64,000 nt of DNA from Leptospira sp. WS60.C2 (lineage in GTDB: Bacteria; Spirochaetota; Leptospiria; Leptospirales; Leptospiraceae): assembly GCF_040833955.1 (NCBI RefSeq), contig NZ_CP162134.1, positions 204,961 to 268,960 of the forward strand. The letters are read 5' to 3'. Under the pieces are notes generated by a model that saw only the letters and a list, made by a program, of their open reading frames with translations, searched no databases and was not told the DNA's origin. The translations under genes and the position numbers were made by a program. Positions 1-8,629 of the stretch are shown here, piece after piece; position 1 is the stretch's first letter; each line of letters starts with the position of its first letter.

Positions 1-731
1 AAATCATCCCTTCTACCAAACCTTACCAAATTTTATTTTATGGATCTCGGGAACGTGGGGATTACCATTCCGATTCTGATTTGAATTTTTATCTTGTGGC
101 TCACTCCACAGACCAAATGAAATCCCAGTTCATCGATTCCATTTCCAAGGCCTTACAAAAATTAGAAGATGTGGCTCCCGTAAATATGATCGCTGGAGAT
201 GCTGATTCTTTACGCCATCGTTTGAAGATTGCCGAGCCAGGTTCCATCCAACTCATGGAAGCCTCCTCGGTATTTTTTGGAGAAGGGATTTTTGAGGATT
301 TAAAAGCTGACTGGGACAAATGGAAACAAAATGAAATCCCAAAAACAGATCTCATACAATACTTAGAAAAAAGGATTCGCTTTTTCAAACAACAAGTGAC
401 TCGTAATACCAAAGATGAAATTGCGCAACTCGAGCGAATCACAACCCTCACCCTTCACATTTGGGCGTTACAAAATATTGAGGATCTTACACATATTGAA
501 CTTTTGAAAATGGATACACCAGATCAATTGGTACCTCTTTTTACCAATCTTTATCGGAAAGAATTGGAAGCACCGATTTGGGAACTCCTCGAATTACAAA
601 CAAAGGTTCGCAGGTTAAAAATCGACATTCGTTGGAAACGGGACATCGCAAGAGAAGACATCCACGAAACCAAATACAAACTCATCTCATTGCGAAACGA
701 CGAAGAATTTATGATGAATCTCTGGGCCTAA
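1..731 (+). CDS. Nucleotidyltransferase-domain protein, 5' end outside window
   Basis: The frame is open from base 3 to the TAA at 729-731, with no start in the first 80 bases that would make a whole protein, so the gene begins upstream of the window. Bases 42-95 encode GSRERGDYHSDSDLN, the Pol-beta superfamily signature (G-S-x3-G then D-S-D-x-D). The last catalytic aspartate position is Asn here, so activity may be lost or altered. The rest is helical and charged, about 200 residues, and resembles the helical tails of MNT/HEPN-type or uncharacterised nucleotidyltransferases. A TTG at 81 could be called as a start but would cut off the signature, so I reject it. The target molecule is unknown. 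It converges on msrB. Confidence 0.7.
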   Translation, partial: IIPSTKPYQILFYGSRERGDYHSDSDLNFYLVAHSTDQMKSQFIDSISKALQKLEDVAPVNMIAGDADSLRHRLKIAEPGSIQLMEASSVFFGEGIFEDLKADWDKWKQNEIPKTDLIQYLEKRIRFFKQQVTRNTKDEIAQLERITTLTLHIWALQNIEDLTHIELLKMDTPDQLVPLFTNLYRKELEAPIWELLELQTKVRRLKIDIRWKRDIAREDIHETKYKLISLRNDEEFMMNLWA

Positions 732-739
732 GTTCAAAC

Positions 740-756
740 ACCGAATCCTTTTCGGT
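740..756 (+). terminator. Short stem-loop between convergent genes
   Basis: ACCGAA (740-745) pairs with TTCGGT (751-756) across a 5-nt loop, 9 nt after the stop of the nucleotidyltransferase gene. The following bases (AGGAAGTTCTTTTG) are only partly T-rich, so this is a weak terminator candidate. Confidence 0.3.
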
Positions 757-804
757 AGGAAGTTCTTTTGTTAGAAAGAATCGTCTCGCAACAAATGAAG
801 GGAC

Positions 805-1332
805 TCACTCCTTAAATTCCGACAAATAGGCTTCGTATCCTCTTTCTTTCAATTTTGCTTTGGGGATAAATTCCATAGAGGCAGAGTTCATACAATACCG
901 TTTGCCTGTAGGCCTTGGACCATCATCAAACACGTGACCCAAATGAGAGTCCCCCAATTTGGACCTAACTTCTGTTCGTATCATCCCATAGGAATGATCT
1001 TCGATTTCCACTACATTCTCTTTCACTAGTGGTTTTGTGAAACTTGGCCAACCGGTTCCAGAATCAAACTTGTCCTTGGAACTAAAGAGAGGTTCCTTGG
1101 AAACAATATCCACATAAATCCCATCCTCATGTAGATTCCAATACTCATTTTGAAATGGAGGTTCCGTTTCGTCTTCTTGTGTTACACGGTATTGAAGATC
1201 CGTGAGTTTTGTTCGTAACTGAGGGTTTTCTTTTTTTTTGGCTCGTTCCTTTGCCGTAGGAGAACAGACAAACAAAGTCAAAATAGATAGAATCATTATA
1301 AAAAATAAGAACTTTGGCTGCATTCGTTTCAT
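805..1332 (-). CDS. msrB: Peptide methionine-R-sulfoxide reductase, predicted lipoprotein
   Basis: 175 residues. MsrB reduces the R epimer of methionine sulfoxide in oxidised proteins. Family blocks are clear: [21 protein letters not shown] and the catalytic RYCMNS, whose Cys is the sulfenic-acid-forming residue. The N-terminus is a hydrophobic signal ending in LFVCS, a plausible spirochaete lipobox, so the enzyme is probably anchored in the envelope. Both zinc-binding CxxC pairs of classical MsrB are absent and GCGWPSF is GTGWPSF, so this is the zinc-free type without the usual resolving Cys. An ATG three codons in (1323) is an alternative start. It is divergent from a sensor kinase. Confidence 0.9.
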   Translation of the reverse strand: MKRMQPKFLFFIMILSILTLFVCSPTAKERAKKKENPQLRTKLTDLQYRVTQEDETEPPFQNEYWNLHEDGIYVDIVSKEPLFSSKDKFDSGTGWPSFTKPLVKENVVEIEDHSYGMIRTEVRSKLGDSHLGHVFDDGPRPTGKRYCMNSASMEFIPKAKLKERGYEAYLSEFKE

Positions 1333-1369
1333 GAAAGTTAGACTAAAGAATTTGTTTTTTTACTTTCAT

Positions 1370-1393
1370 TTAGACGAAAAGACTTTCGTCTAA
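1370..1393. promoter_or_regulatory. Perfect 10-bp inverted repeat before the kinase start
   Basis: TTAGACGAAA (1370-1379) and TTTCGTCTAA (1384-1393) are exact inverted repeats separated by AGAC. The element ends 6 nt before the ATG at 1400 and lies in the divergent msrB/kinase spacer. It could be an operator for both genes or a hairpin that masks the start of the kinase mRNA. No clear Shine-Dalgarno sequence is visible. Confidence 0.6.
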
Positions 1394-1399
1394 GTAAGT

Positions 1400-3061
1400 A
1401 TGCAGATCGCTCCACTACCGAAAAATGAGGCCGCAAGGCTTGCCGCACTTAAAGGTTTGGAGGTCCTCGACACACCGGAAGAGGAAATGTTCGATGAGAT
1501 CACGAAACTTGCTTCCATGATTTGCAATGTACCAATTTCCTTGGTCAGTCTCATCGATGAAACTAGACAATGGTTCAAATCCCACCATGGACTAAAGGCC
1601 AGAGAAACACCCAGGTCTTTAGCATTTTGTTCCCACGCCATTTTAGGAGACGATCCATTTGTTGTACCCAATGCGAAACGGGACATTCGGTTTAAAGATA
1701 ACCCCCTTGTGAATACAGATCCCAATGTCATTTTTTATGCAGGGATTCCCTTGGCACTTGATGACCAAATCAAACTTGGTACCCTTTGTGTCATTGATAA
1801 CAAACCTAGAGAATTAACAGAAGAACAATTACAGATGTTACGCCTGTTAGGAAAACAAACGGTTCGTTTGCTCCAAATGCGCAAAGACAGAGACCGATTG
1901 GAAATTGAGAAACTATCAGCAGAACGAGCCAATGCAGCGAAACGTGATTTTATCGCCGCCATCAGCCACGACATTCGAAACCCACTCAATTCCCTTCTTG
2001 GTATGTCTGAAATGATCAGAGAACAACCAATTTCTGAATCCATCGGTTCTTATGTGGATCACATTAAGAATGCTGGAGAAGTGATCTTAAATTTAGTGAA
2101 TGATACAATTGAACTAGCCAGATTAGAAGAAAACGCTTCTATCTTGCACAATGAATGGTTTAACCTTAGCGAATGTTTGGCGGTTTATCATAACTTTTTC
2201 AAACAAGAAACCAAACGAAAAAAAATTGAATTCCAATTAAAAAACGAAATCTCAGAAAATGTCTACTTACTTTCAGACAAACGGAAGCTAGAAAAAATCA
2301 TTTGGAACCTTACAGCCAACGCAGTTAAGTTTACCCATCATGGTTCTGTGTTCTGTCATGTGTTCCTTGAGACAAAAGCAGATGAACATGCAAATCTCAT
2401 CATCCAAATCAAAGACACTGGGCCAGGAATTTCTCCTGAAATCAAAGACCGCCTTTTTTTAAAGTACAACGAATTTGTTCCAGAAGGATGTGAAATCTCT
2501 GGTTCTGGACTGGGACTTTCAATCGTAAAACTTTCGTTAGAAGAATTAAACGGTTCGGTTCATGTAGATAGCGAAGTGGGAGAAGGTAGCACCTTCCAGG
2601 TCAAAATCCCAATTGTTTGGAAACGAGAAGAAGGTGTGAATGGGAAGAATAAAGACCTCACTAAACAGGAATCCAATCTCCCTGCTTTCACCAATCGGAA
2701 AAAAATTCTCATCGCCGATGACAATGAAATGAACCGAAAAGTCTTAAAAAATTATTTGCGAGCGTTACCTTTCGACATCACAGAAACGAGTAATGGGATA
2801 GAGACGGAACGAATCTTGGAATTGGAGGTGTTTGATATCGCCTTTCTGGATATCGAAATGCCAGGAAAACATGGAACTGAGATTGCCAAGTCTCTTTCTT
2901 CGCAAAAGACAAAACCGATCCTCTTTGCCTGTACGGGCTTATGTATGCCAGAAGAAAAACAACACATCCTCAATTCTGGATTTGAATACTTTATGCCCAA
3001 ACCCTACTTAAAAGAGGAATTATACGCCCATTTGTCTGAAATTGCCAACAAACAGCCTTAA
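1400..3061 (+). CDS. GAF-domain hybrid sensor histidine kinase with receiver
   Basis: 553 residues, cytoplasmic (no membrane segment). Order: a GAF domain at about 20-160, a short coiled linker, HisKA with the phospho-acceptor in ISHDIRNPLN (His190), HATPase_c with N box (NLTANAVKFT), G1 (DTGPGIS) and G2 (GSGLGLSI), then a receiver at about 434-550 with acidic pair DD440-441 and phospho-acceptor Asp484 (FLDIEMP). GAF domains of this type (SLVSLIDETRQWFKS..., AFCSHAI) are common in soluble kinases that sense small ligands or redox state; the signal here is unknown. No partner regulator is adjacent, so output probably goes through a phosphorelay. The ATG at 1400 is the only sensible start and lies just after a 10-bp inverted repeat. 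Confidence 0.92.
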   Translation: MQIAPLPKNEAARLAALKGLEVLDTPEEEMFDEITKLASMICNVPISLVSLIDETRQWFKSHHGLKARETPRSLAFCSHAILGDDPFVVPNAKRDIRFKDNPLVNTDPNVIFYAGIPLALDDQIKLGTLCVIDNKPRELTEEQLQMLRLLGKQTVRLLQMRKDRDRLEIEKLSAERANAAKRDFIAAISHDIRNPLNSLLGMSEMIREQPISESIGSYVDHIKNAGEVILNLVNDTIELARLEENASILHNEWFNLSECLAVYHNFFKQETKRKKIEFQLKNEISENVYLLSDKRKLEKIIWNLTANAVKFTHHGSVFCHVFLETKADEHANLIIQIKDTGPGISPEIKDRLFLKYNEFVPEGCEISGSGLGLSIVKLSLEELNGSVHVDSEVGEGSTFQVKIPIVWKREEGVNGKNKDLTKQESNLPAFTNRKKILIADDNEMNRKVLKNYLRALPFDITETSNGIETERILELEVFDIAFLDIEMPGKHGTEIAKSLSSQKTKPILFACTGLCMPEEKQHILNSGFEYFMPKPYLKEELYAHLSEIANKQP

Positions 3062-3131
3062 TGGGACTCGGGAAGGTTTGGTACTTTTTCCCTTTCTTTT
3101 TTAAGCCGTTTTTTTATTGTATCCTATTTTC

Positions 3132-4715
3132 ATGACTAAGAATGACACCGAAGTTGGAAATGACTTCCAATCCTTCGGATTACGTCCTGAAATACTACAA
3201 GGAATCACTGAAGCAGGCTTCGAATCACCAAGCCCTATCCAAAAACAAGCGATTCCGCTCGTATTGGAAGGAAAAGATTTAATCGCACAAGCGCAGACCG
3301 GTACCGGAAAAACTGCAGCTTACGGACTCCCCTGTTTGAACCGAATCAATGTGGAAGACGGCATGCAAGTGCTTGTTCTCACACCCACTCGGGAACTTGC
3401 ATTGCAAGTATCAGATGAATTGTACAAACTGGGAAAACATTTAGGAATCAAAACCACCACAATTTACGGCGGTAGTTCCTATTCTAAACAAATCACTCAA
3501 GTGGCAAAAGGTGCCCAAGTTGCTGTCGCAACTCCTGGCAGACTCCTTGACCTATTAAAAGGTAAGGAACTTAAAAATTTCAAACCATCGATGGTGATTT
3601 TAGACGAAGCAGATGAAATGCTTGATATGGGATTTATGGATGATATCGAATCCATCTTTAACTTACTTCCCACAAAACGCCAAACATTATTATTTTCTGC
3701 AACAATGCCCGAACCAATTAAAAAATTGGCGAGTAAATACCAAACGCACCCTGCTCACGTAAAAATCGCTGCGACAGAAAAATCTTCTAAAAACATCGAA
3801 CAAGTGTATTACATAATCGATGAAGCGGAACGTGAAATTGCTGTTGTGCGCATTTTGGATTATGAAAACCCATACAAGGCAATCATCTTCACAAAAACGA
3901 AAAAAGAAGCTGATGATCTGAAAGCAACCCTAAGTTTCAAAGGATATCCGGTAGAAGCTCTCCACGGAGACTTAAACCAAAAACAAAGAGAACAAGTTTT
4001 AAAAAGCCTCCATGATGGCCGAGTCAAAATCCTTGTGGCAACAGACGTGGCAGCACGTGGTCTTGACGTAAAAGATTTGTCTCTTGTGATCAACTACCAC
4101 CTTCCTTTTGATAGCGAAAGTTATACGCACCGTATCGGTCGTACAGGCCGAGCAGGAAAATCAGGAAAGGCTGTGACTCTTGTGACTACAAGAGAATCAA
4201 GAGCCCTACTTCGCCTCAAAGGCACATCAGGAACCAACCTAACGATTGCAGCACTTCCAACGAAAAAAGAAGTCCTAACAAGACGAGAAGAAGACTTCCT
4301 GAACAAAGTCGTCGAAACAGAAATCCATGCCGATGCAGAAGAAGTCTTGGAAAAACTTTTGAAGTTAGACGACAAACGTTCTGTGGCTTTGAAGCTTCTT
4401 TCCAACATGCTCGATAAAGCTAAAATCAGTGGGCCAGAAAAAATTGGTAAAACCCCGGCCGAATGGAGCGAAATGCCTCCTGGTGGTGGTTCTTCTGGTG
4501 GCCGACGTCGTCGTGACGATGGTGGCGGATCGGGAAGTCGCGGTGGTTACCGTGGTGGACGGTCCAACAGTGATCGCAGCGAACGCGGCGATCGCGGAGA
4601 AAGAAAAGAACGTGGTGGAGATAGCCGCCGTTCCAGCACCCCAACTTCTAAAAAAGAAGGTGGAGTGTTTGTGAAAACGGCAGGGAAAAAAACTCAGCGT
4701 TTTCGGAACAAGTAG
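3132..4715 (+). CDS. DEAD-box ATP-dependent RNA helicase with RGG-rich tail
   Basis: 527 residues from the ATG at 3132; a TTG 15 bases earlier is less likely. All DEAD-box motifs are present: Q motif (FQSFGL...PSPIQKQAIP), Walker A AQTGTGKT (54-61), PTRELALQ, DEAD (158-161), SAT (189-191), and HRIGRTGRAG in the second RecA domain. After about residue 430 the protein becomes a Gly/Arg/Ser/Asp-rich low-complexity tail ending in a basic segment, typical of helicases that bind structured RNA (cold adaptation, ribosome assembly, mRNA decay). The family resembles CsdA/RhlE, but I cannot assign the paralogue. The 3' end overlaps the convergent methyltransferase gene by 22 bp. Confidence 0.93.
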   Translation: MTKNDTEVGNDFQSFGLRPEILQGITEAGFESPSPIQKQAIPLVLEGKDLIAQAQTGTGKTAAYGLPCLNRINVEDGMQVLVLTPTRELALQVSDELYKLGKHLGIKTTTIYGGSSYSKQITQVAKGAQVAVATPGRLLDLLKGKELKNFKPSMVILDEADEMLDMGFMDDIESIFNLLPTKRQTLLFSATMPEPIKKLASKYQTHPAHVKIAATEKSSKNIEQVYYIIDEAEREIAVVRILDYENPYKAIIFTKTKKEADDLKATLSFKGYPVEALHGDLNQKQREQVLKSLHDGRVKILVATDVAARGLDVKDLSLVINYHLPFDSESYTHRIGRTGRAGKSGKAVTLVTTRESRALLRLKGTSGTNLTIAALPTKKEVLTRREEDFLNKVVETEIHADAEEVLEKLLKLDDKRSVALKLLSNMLDKAKISGPEKIGKTPAEWSEMPPGGGSSGGRRRRDDGGGSGSRGGYRGGRSNSDRSERGDRGERKERGGDSRRSSTPTSKKEGGVFVKTAGKKTQRFRNK

Positions 4716-5764
4716 TGGCTCACAAACCACTCTTCTCCATTTCGATAGCCCCATAACTCTGCACAGGCGAGAAAGAAAACTTTCCAATAAACAAACCATT
4801 TGGTTTTTTCTGTTTCGCCGTATGTTTTAGCAAGGATAGGCATGAGCTTGTCCTTGTTTTCAATCATATTTTCATACCAAGCCTCAGATGTTCTCGCATA
4901 ATGCGTCCCATTGACTACCCAGTGGTTTTCAATGAGGAAGTCTTTTTGGAAATACAAAAACAAATCATCCGATGGCATTTGGCCACCTGTGAAAAAATAC
5001 TTCGCCATCCAATCCGTTTCATCAATCACTTCGAATGGATATGCAAATTCTTTGTGTGTGAAGATGTGTACAAAAAACTTTCCATCCGCCACAAGAAACT
5101 TCGATAATTTTTCGAAGAGTTTCTCGTAGTTTTTCATGTGTTCTAACATTTCCACAGACACAATTCGATCGAACTTATCTTTAGTGGTGAACTCATTCAT
5201 GTCTTTTGTGATGATGGTGAGGTTTTTGATTCCTCTTTCTTTGGCACGTTTGTCGATGAATTCCTTTTGAGTGCGCGAATTAGAAACACCTGTTACTTTA
5301 CATTTTGGAAATTTTTCCGCGATGTAAAGAGAGATACTTCCCCAACCACAACCAAGATCAAGAACACGCATCCCATTTTTAATTTCTGCACGTTCGACAG
5401 TGATGCGTAACATTTCTTCTTCGGATTCTGCAAATGTCGTATCGAGCGTTGGCCAATACCCAGAAGAGTATTTCATCCTTGGTCCCATGACATAGGTAAA
5501 AAATTCGCTTGGAACTTCATAATGTTGTTCGTTTGCAGCATCGGTATGCACAGCGATCGGTGAATTCTTTAATGAATTCACATAGTTCATTTTGTGTTCG
5601 AGTTGTGCCGAAGAGTTTTCTTTTCGCTCTTGTTTGATGCGCAAATCCAATAACTGGCGAATACGGAAACGAATGAGCCAATCAGGGAAAATATTTTTCT
5701 CTAAAAGTGAGTTGATGCTAAAAGAAGATGATTCTTCCTTTTTGTTAGAATCAGTGAAATTCAT
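4694..5764 (-). CDS. Cyclopropane-fatty-acid-synthase family SAM methyltransferase
   Basis: 356 residues. The SAM-binding motif VLDLGCGWGSISLYIAEKFP and the flanking blocks (ERAEIKNGMRVL, VTGVSNSRTQ, VSVEMLEHMKNYE) match the CFA/mycolic acid methyltransferase family, which methylates or cyclopropanates unsaturated acyl chains in membrane phospholipids. The start at 5764 is chosen because AAGGA lies 7 nt upstream; the longer frame to 5800 has no such support. It is the last gene of a reverse trio with a DUF1295 membrane protein (17-bp gap) and an SDR reductase. The exact modification (ring, methyl branch or furan) cannot be read from sequence. Confidence 0.85.
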   Translation of the reverse strand: MNFTDSNKKEESSSFSINSLLEKNIFPDWLIRFRIRQLLDLRIKQERKENSSAQLEHKMNYVNSLKNSPIAVHTDAANEQHYEVPSEFFTYVMGPRMKYSSGYWPTLDTTFAESEEEMLRITVERAEIKNGMRVLDLGCGWGSISLYIAEKFPKCKVTGVSNSRTQKEFIDKRAKERGIKNLTIITKDMNEFTTKDKFDRIVSVEMLEHMKNYEKLFEKLSKFLVADGKFFVHIFTHKEFAYPFEVIDETDWMAKYFFTGGQMPSDDLFLYFQKDFLIENHWVVNGTHYARTSEAWYENMIENKDKLMPILAKTYGETEKTKWFVYWKVFFLACAELWGYRNGEEWFVSHYLFRKR

Positions 5765-5781
5765 GTTTTGTCCTTTTTTAT

Positions 5782-6600
5782 TTATTGTTTTGGAAACCAA
5801 GGGAAAAAAGCATTTGTGGTACGCATGTATTCTCGGAATAAATCGCCTTTCGATTGGAGAGAGTATCTCTCAGCAAAAGGGACTCCTGAGACAAATCGTA
5901 ACAACACAAACATAAATATGGGAGTGAAGAGAGAAACAATGGCATAGGGCGAAGAAAGGATCGGAATCACTCCAATTCCAAGCCAAATCACCCATTCAAA
6001 GAAGTAATTGGGATGTCTTGTATACTTCCAGAGTCCAACATTACAAACCTTACCTTTGTTTGTTGGAACCGAAAGGAATTTGTGTAAATCTCGATCGGCA
6101 ATCGTTTCTCCGATCACACCCAGAACAAACAAAGTCCAGCCAATCCAAACCATGAGAGTTCCGTTGGGACCAGAAAGACCTACATTTGGAAATAATGTCC
6201 ATTGGGAGGCAAAGTAAAAGGGAAAAGACAAAAGAAGTGCTAGGCCTCCTTGTAACAAAAACACATTGGTGAACATCTTACTGTGGACTTTGTCACCATA
6301 GTCTTTTCGAAACCCAGCGTACCGTTTGTCCTCTGGGTGGTTTGTGCGAATGCGAGTCCAGTAGAGAAAACCAGAAAGCCGAATGGCCCAAATCCAAACA
6401 GGAAGGAGAAGCGCTAATTTTGCATACCAATTGCCCGTTCCGAAAAAAGAAAGTAGAGTGGCAATCCCCGCAATCACAAGACCCCAACCCACATCAATGA
6501 CAGCGTAATTGTCTCGGGTTTTTCCCCAAAACCACATAAGAGTCATGAACGAAATAGTGAAAATAACGGCTGTTAGATACGGAATTAGAATATTGTCCAA
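5782..6600 (-). CDS. DUF1295 (steroid 5-alpha-reductase-like) membrane protein
   Basis: 272 residues with about seven hydrophobic segments. The C-terminal block LWKYTRHPNYFFEWVIWLG is the signature of the DUF1295 / isoprenylcysteine methyltransferase / steroid-reductase superfamily, where it binds the cofactor near the membrane face. Proteins of this family often neighbour CFA-type methyltransferases, and here it is directly upstream of one (17 bp). A role in reducing or modifying an acyl or isoprenoid intermediate is an inference. Confidence 0.85.
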   Translation of the reverse strand: MDNILIPYLTAVIFTISFMTLMWFWGKTRDNYAVIDVGWGLVIAGIATLLSFFGTGNWYAKLALLLPVWIWAIRLSGFLYWTRIRTNHPEDKRYAGFRKDYGDKVHSKMFTNVFLLQGGLALLLSFPFYFASQWTLFPNVGLSGPNGTLMVWIGWTLFVLGVIGETIADRDLHKFLSVPTNKGKVCNVGLWKYTRHPNYFFEWVIWLGIGVIPILSSPYAIVSLFTPIFMFVLLRFVSGVPFAERYSLQSKGDLFREYMRTTNAFFPWFPKQ

Positions 6601-6634
6601 GTGGGTTTTTCCTCTACCTTGGTTTAGACGGCGT

Positions 6635-7444
6635 TCAGTGAGATTTGAAGTCGTCGTAGAGTTTTTTATAGAGAATTTTTTCTAAAAACTTGGGAGAGAA
6701 AAATCGCATCCATTCTAAAAACTTACCGCTCAAATTGAACGTAACAAGCCTTGCTTCTTTGTCCTCTGCAACTTTCAAAAGAACATGAGCCACTTCCTTT
6801 GCGGTTTTGCGTTTGCCTTTCGCAGGAGCTTCCGAGAGCACCTTCCCTTCCGCATCAAGTCCCGAGGTACGAAGTGCCGTGTCAGTATAAGGGACACAAA
6901 CCAGTGATACGCCTAGTCCCAATTCCATACTTTCTATGCGAAGGGCTTCGAGAGCGGCATGGAGAGCTGACTTCGATGCAGAATATGCCGCACGTCCAGG
7001 AACTCCATACAAGGCAGAGACAGTGGATGTGGTCACAATGTTCCCTTTGGCCTTCAAAAGAAGTGGAAGAAGCCCTCGGATGAATTGGATGGGACCAAAA
7101 AAATTCGTTGCGAAGGTCTTTTGGAATACCTCAATCGAAAGCGAATCAAACCGACCATGGGCAGTGATCCCTGCGTTATTAAAGAGTATATCCACACGGT
7201 CCACGCGTTTTCGAATCCAATCGATTGCATCTCTCACGGAACTAGGATCGGAAAGATCGCAAGTAACTCTGTGGATGACTGTGTCCTTATGTTTAGATTT
7301 TGGTTCGGGGATGTCTCCTGCTCTTCTAGCCAGGAGAACCAATTGGCATGGGAACGGAGCGAGTTCTTCAAATAAAGCTTTGCCTATTCCACTGGAAGCA
7401 CCAGTGATCACTACGACAGTATTGTTCCAAAATTCTTTTTTCAT
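6635..7444 (-). CDS. Short-chain dehydrogenase/reductase
   Basis: 269 residues, classical SDR. Visible: the nucleotide-binding TGASSGIG (14-21), NNAG (89-92), a Ser/Thr near 140 and the catalytic YSASK (Tyr154, Lys158). It has no signal peptide, but the C-terminus is hydrophobic and basic (FLEWMRFFSPKFLEKILYKKL), suggesting membrane association as in lipid-acting SDRs. It is the first gene of the reverse SDR / DUF1295 / CFA set (34-bp gap to the next gene). The substrate is probably an acyl or ketone lipid intermediate, from context only. It is divergent from an MDR oxidoreductase across 92 bp. Confidence 0.9.
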   Translation of the reverse strand: MKKEFWNNTVVVITGASSGIGKALFEELAPFPCQLVLLARRAGDIPEPKSKHKDTVIHRVTCDLSDPSSVRDAIDWIRKRVDRVDILFNNAGITAHGRFDSLSIEVFQKTFATNFFGPIQFIRGLLPLLLKAKGNIVTTSTVSALYGVPGRAAYSASKSALHAALEALRIESMELGLGVSLVCVPYTDTALRTSGLDAEGKVLSEAPAKGKRKTAKEVAHVLLKVAEDKEARLVTFNLSGKFLEWMRFFSPKFLEKILYKKLYDDFKSH

Positions 7445-7536
7445 AACGCCCTTTTCCCTAGATTCCCACTCGACAAAGGAAATGGAACCATAAGGATCTG
7501 ACGAGTGAATTTTCTAGAAAGGTGGGTAGAGTTTAG

Positions 7537-8559
7537 ATGTTGAACAAAGTATGGGAAATCCAAGGGAATTTTGGAATCCAAAATCTAAAAGAAACAGAAC
7601 GTAATCTACCAGAAACATTAGCCCCGAAAGAAGTGCTCGTTCGCCTAACAGCGACTTCACTCAATTATCGTGATTATTTAATGGTGATTGGAACTTACAA
7701 CCCAAGGCAAAAACTCCCACTGATCCCTTGTTCGGACGGAGCTGGCGTAGTGGAAGCAGTGGGATCTGAAGTCACCCTTTGGAAAAAAGGAGACCGAGTC
7801 CTTCCAATTTTTGCTCAAAAATGGATCGATGGCGCACCCAATATGGACAACCTGCGCTCCACTCTGGGAGGACCAAACGATGGTTGTTTGGCTCAATTCG
7901 GTACATTTCTTGAAGAAGGTCTTGTTGCCACCCCAAACCATCTAACTGACAAAGAAGCAGCGACTCTTGGTTGTGCAGGTCTTACCGCATATAATGCAGT
8001 TGTGAATTTTGGTGGAATTGAACCTGGGAGTGACGTACTTTGTCTTGGTACAGGTGGTGTTTCTCTATTTGCTCTCCAATTTGCGAAAATGATGGGAGCT
8101 CGTGTCATCATCACTTCCTCAAGCGATGAAAAACTCGCTCGTGCCAAAGCCTTAGGAGCCGACGAAACCATTAACTACGCAACCAAAGCCAATTGGGAAC
8201 GAGATGTACGAAAGCTTACAAAAATGGCAGGGGCTGATCTCATCATTGAAGTGGGCGGTGCAGGCACCATGCAAAAGTCCATGATGAGTGTGAAACCCTA
8301 CGGGACGATTGCCCTCATTGGTGTCCTTGCGGGTGGTGAGTCGAGTTTATCCCTCTATCCTATCCTTATGCAAGGAGTGAAAGTACAAGGTGTGATTGTG
8401 GGAAGTCGCAGTGACTTTACTCGTATGAACCGTGCCCTCGAACAAAACAAAACGAAACCTGTTGTGGACAAAGTGTTCGGTTGGGAAGAAGTGCCAGAAG
8501 CCCTAGAGTATCTACAAACTGGAAAACATTTTGGGAAAGTGGTGGTGAGCTGGGAGTGA
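7537..8559 (+). CDS. Zinc-independent MDR oxidoreductase (quinone-reductase-like)
   Basis: 340 residues of the medium-chain dehydrogenase/reductase superfamily. It has the GroES-like start ([36 protein letters not shown]), the hinge [13 protein letters not shown] and a Rossmann domain with [26 protein letters not shown] replaces the zinc-ligand Cys region of alcohol dehydrogenases, and the structural-zinc Cys cluster is missing, so NAD(P)H-dependent quinone or enone reduction is more likely than alcohol oxidation. It stands alone: divergent from the SDR gene and convergent with a large kinase. The substrate is unknown. Confidence 0.88.
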   Translation: MLNKVWEIQGNFGIQNLKETERNLPETLAPKEVLVRLTATSLNYRDYLMVIGTYNPRQKLPLIPCSDGAGVVEAVGSEVTLWKKGDRVLPIFAQKWIDGAPNMDNLRSTLGGPNDGCLAQFGTFLEEGLVATPNHLTDKEAATLGCAGLTAYNAVVNFGGIEPGSDVLCLGTGGVSLFALQFAKMMGARVIITSSSDEKLARAKALGADETINYATKANWERDVRKLTKMAGADLIIEVGGAGTMQKSMMSVKPYGTIALIGVLAGGESSLSLYPILMQGVKVQGVIVGSRSDFTRMNRALEQNKTKPVVDKVFGWEEVPEALEYLQTGKHFGKVVVSWE

Positions 8560-8629
8560 CAAGAGGTTCAATTGGAAACGAAATCATAAGATTTTGAATT
8601 CAATTCTAAACTTTATAAAACAGGAAGAT

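Noticed and set aside
4429..4674. Forward-frame Val/Ala-rich protein inside the helicase tail
   Set aside because: It is the shifted reading of the Gly/Arg repeats and has no ribosome site or family look.
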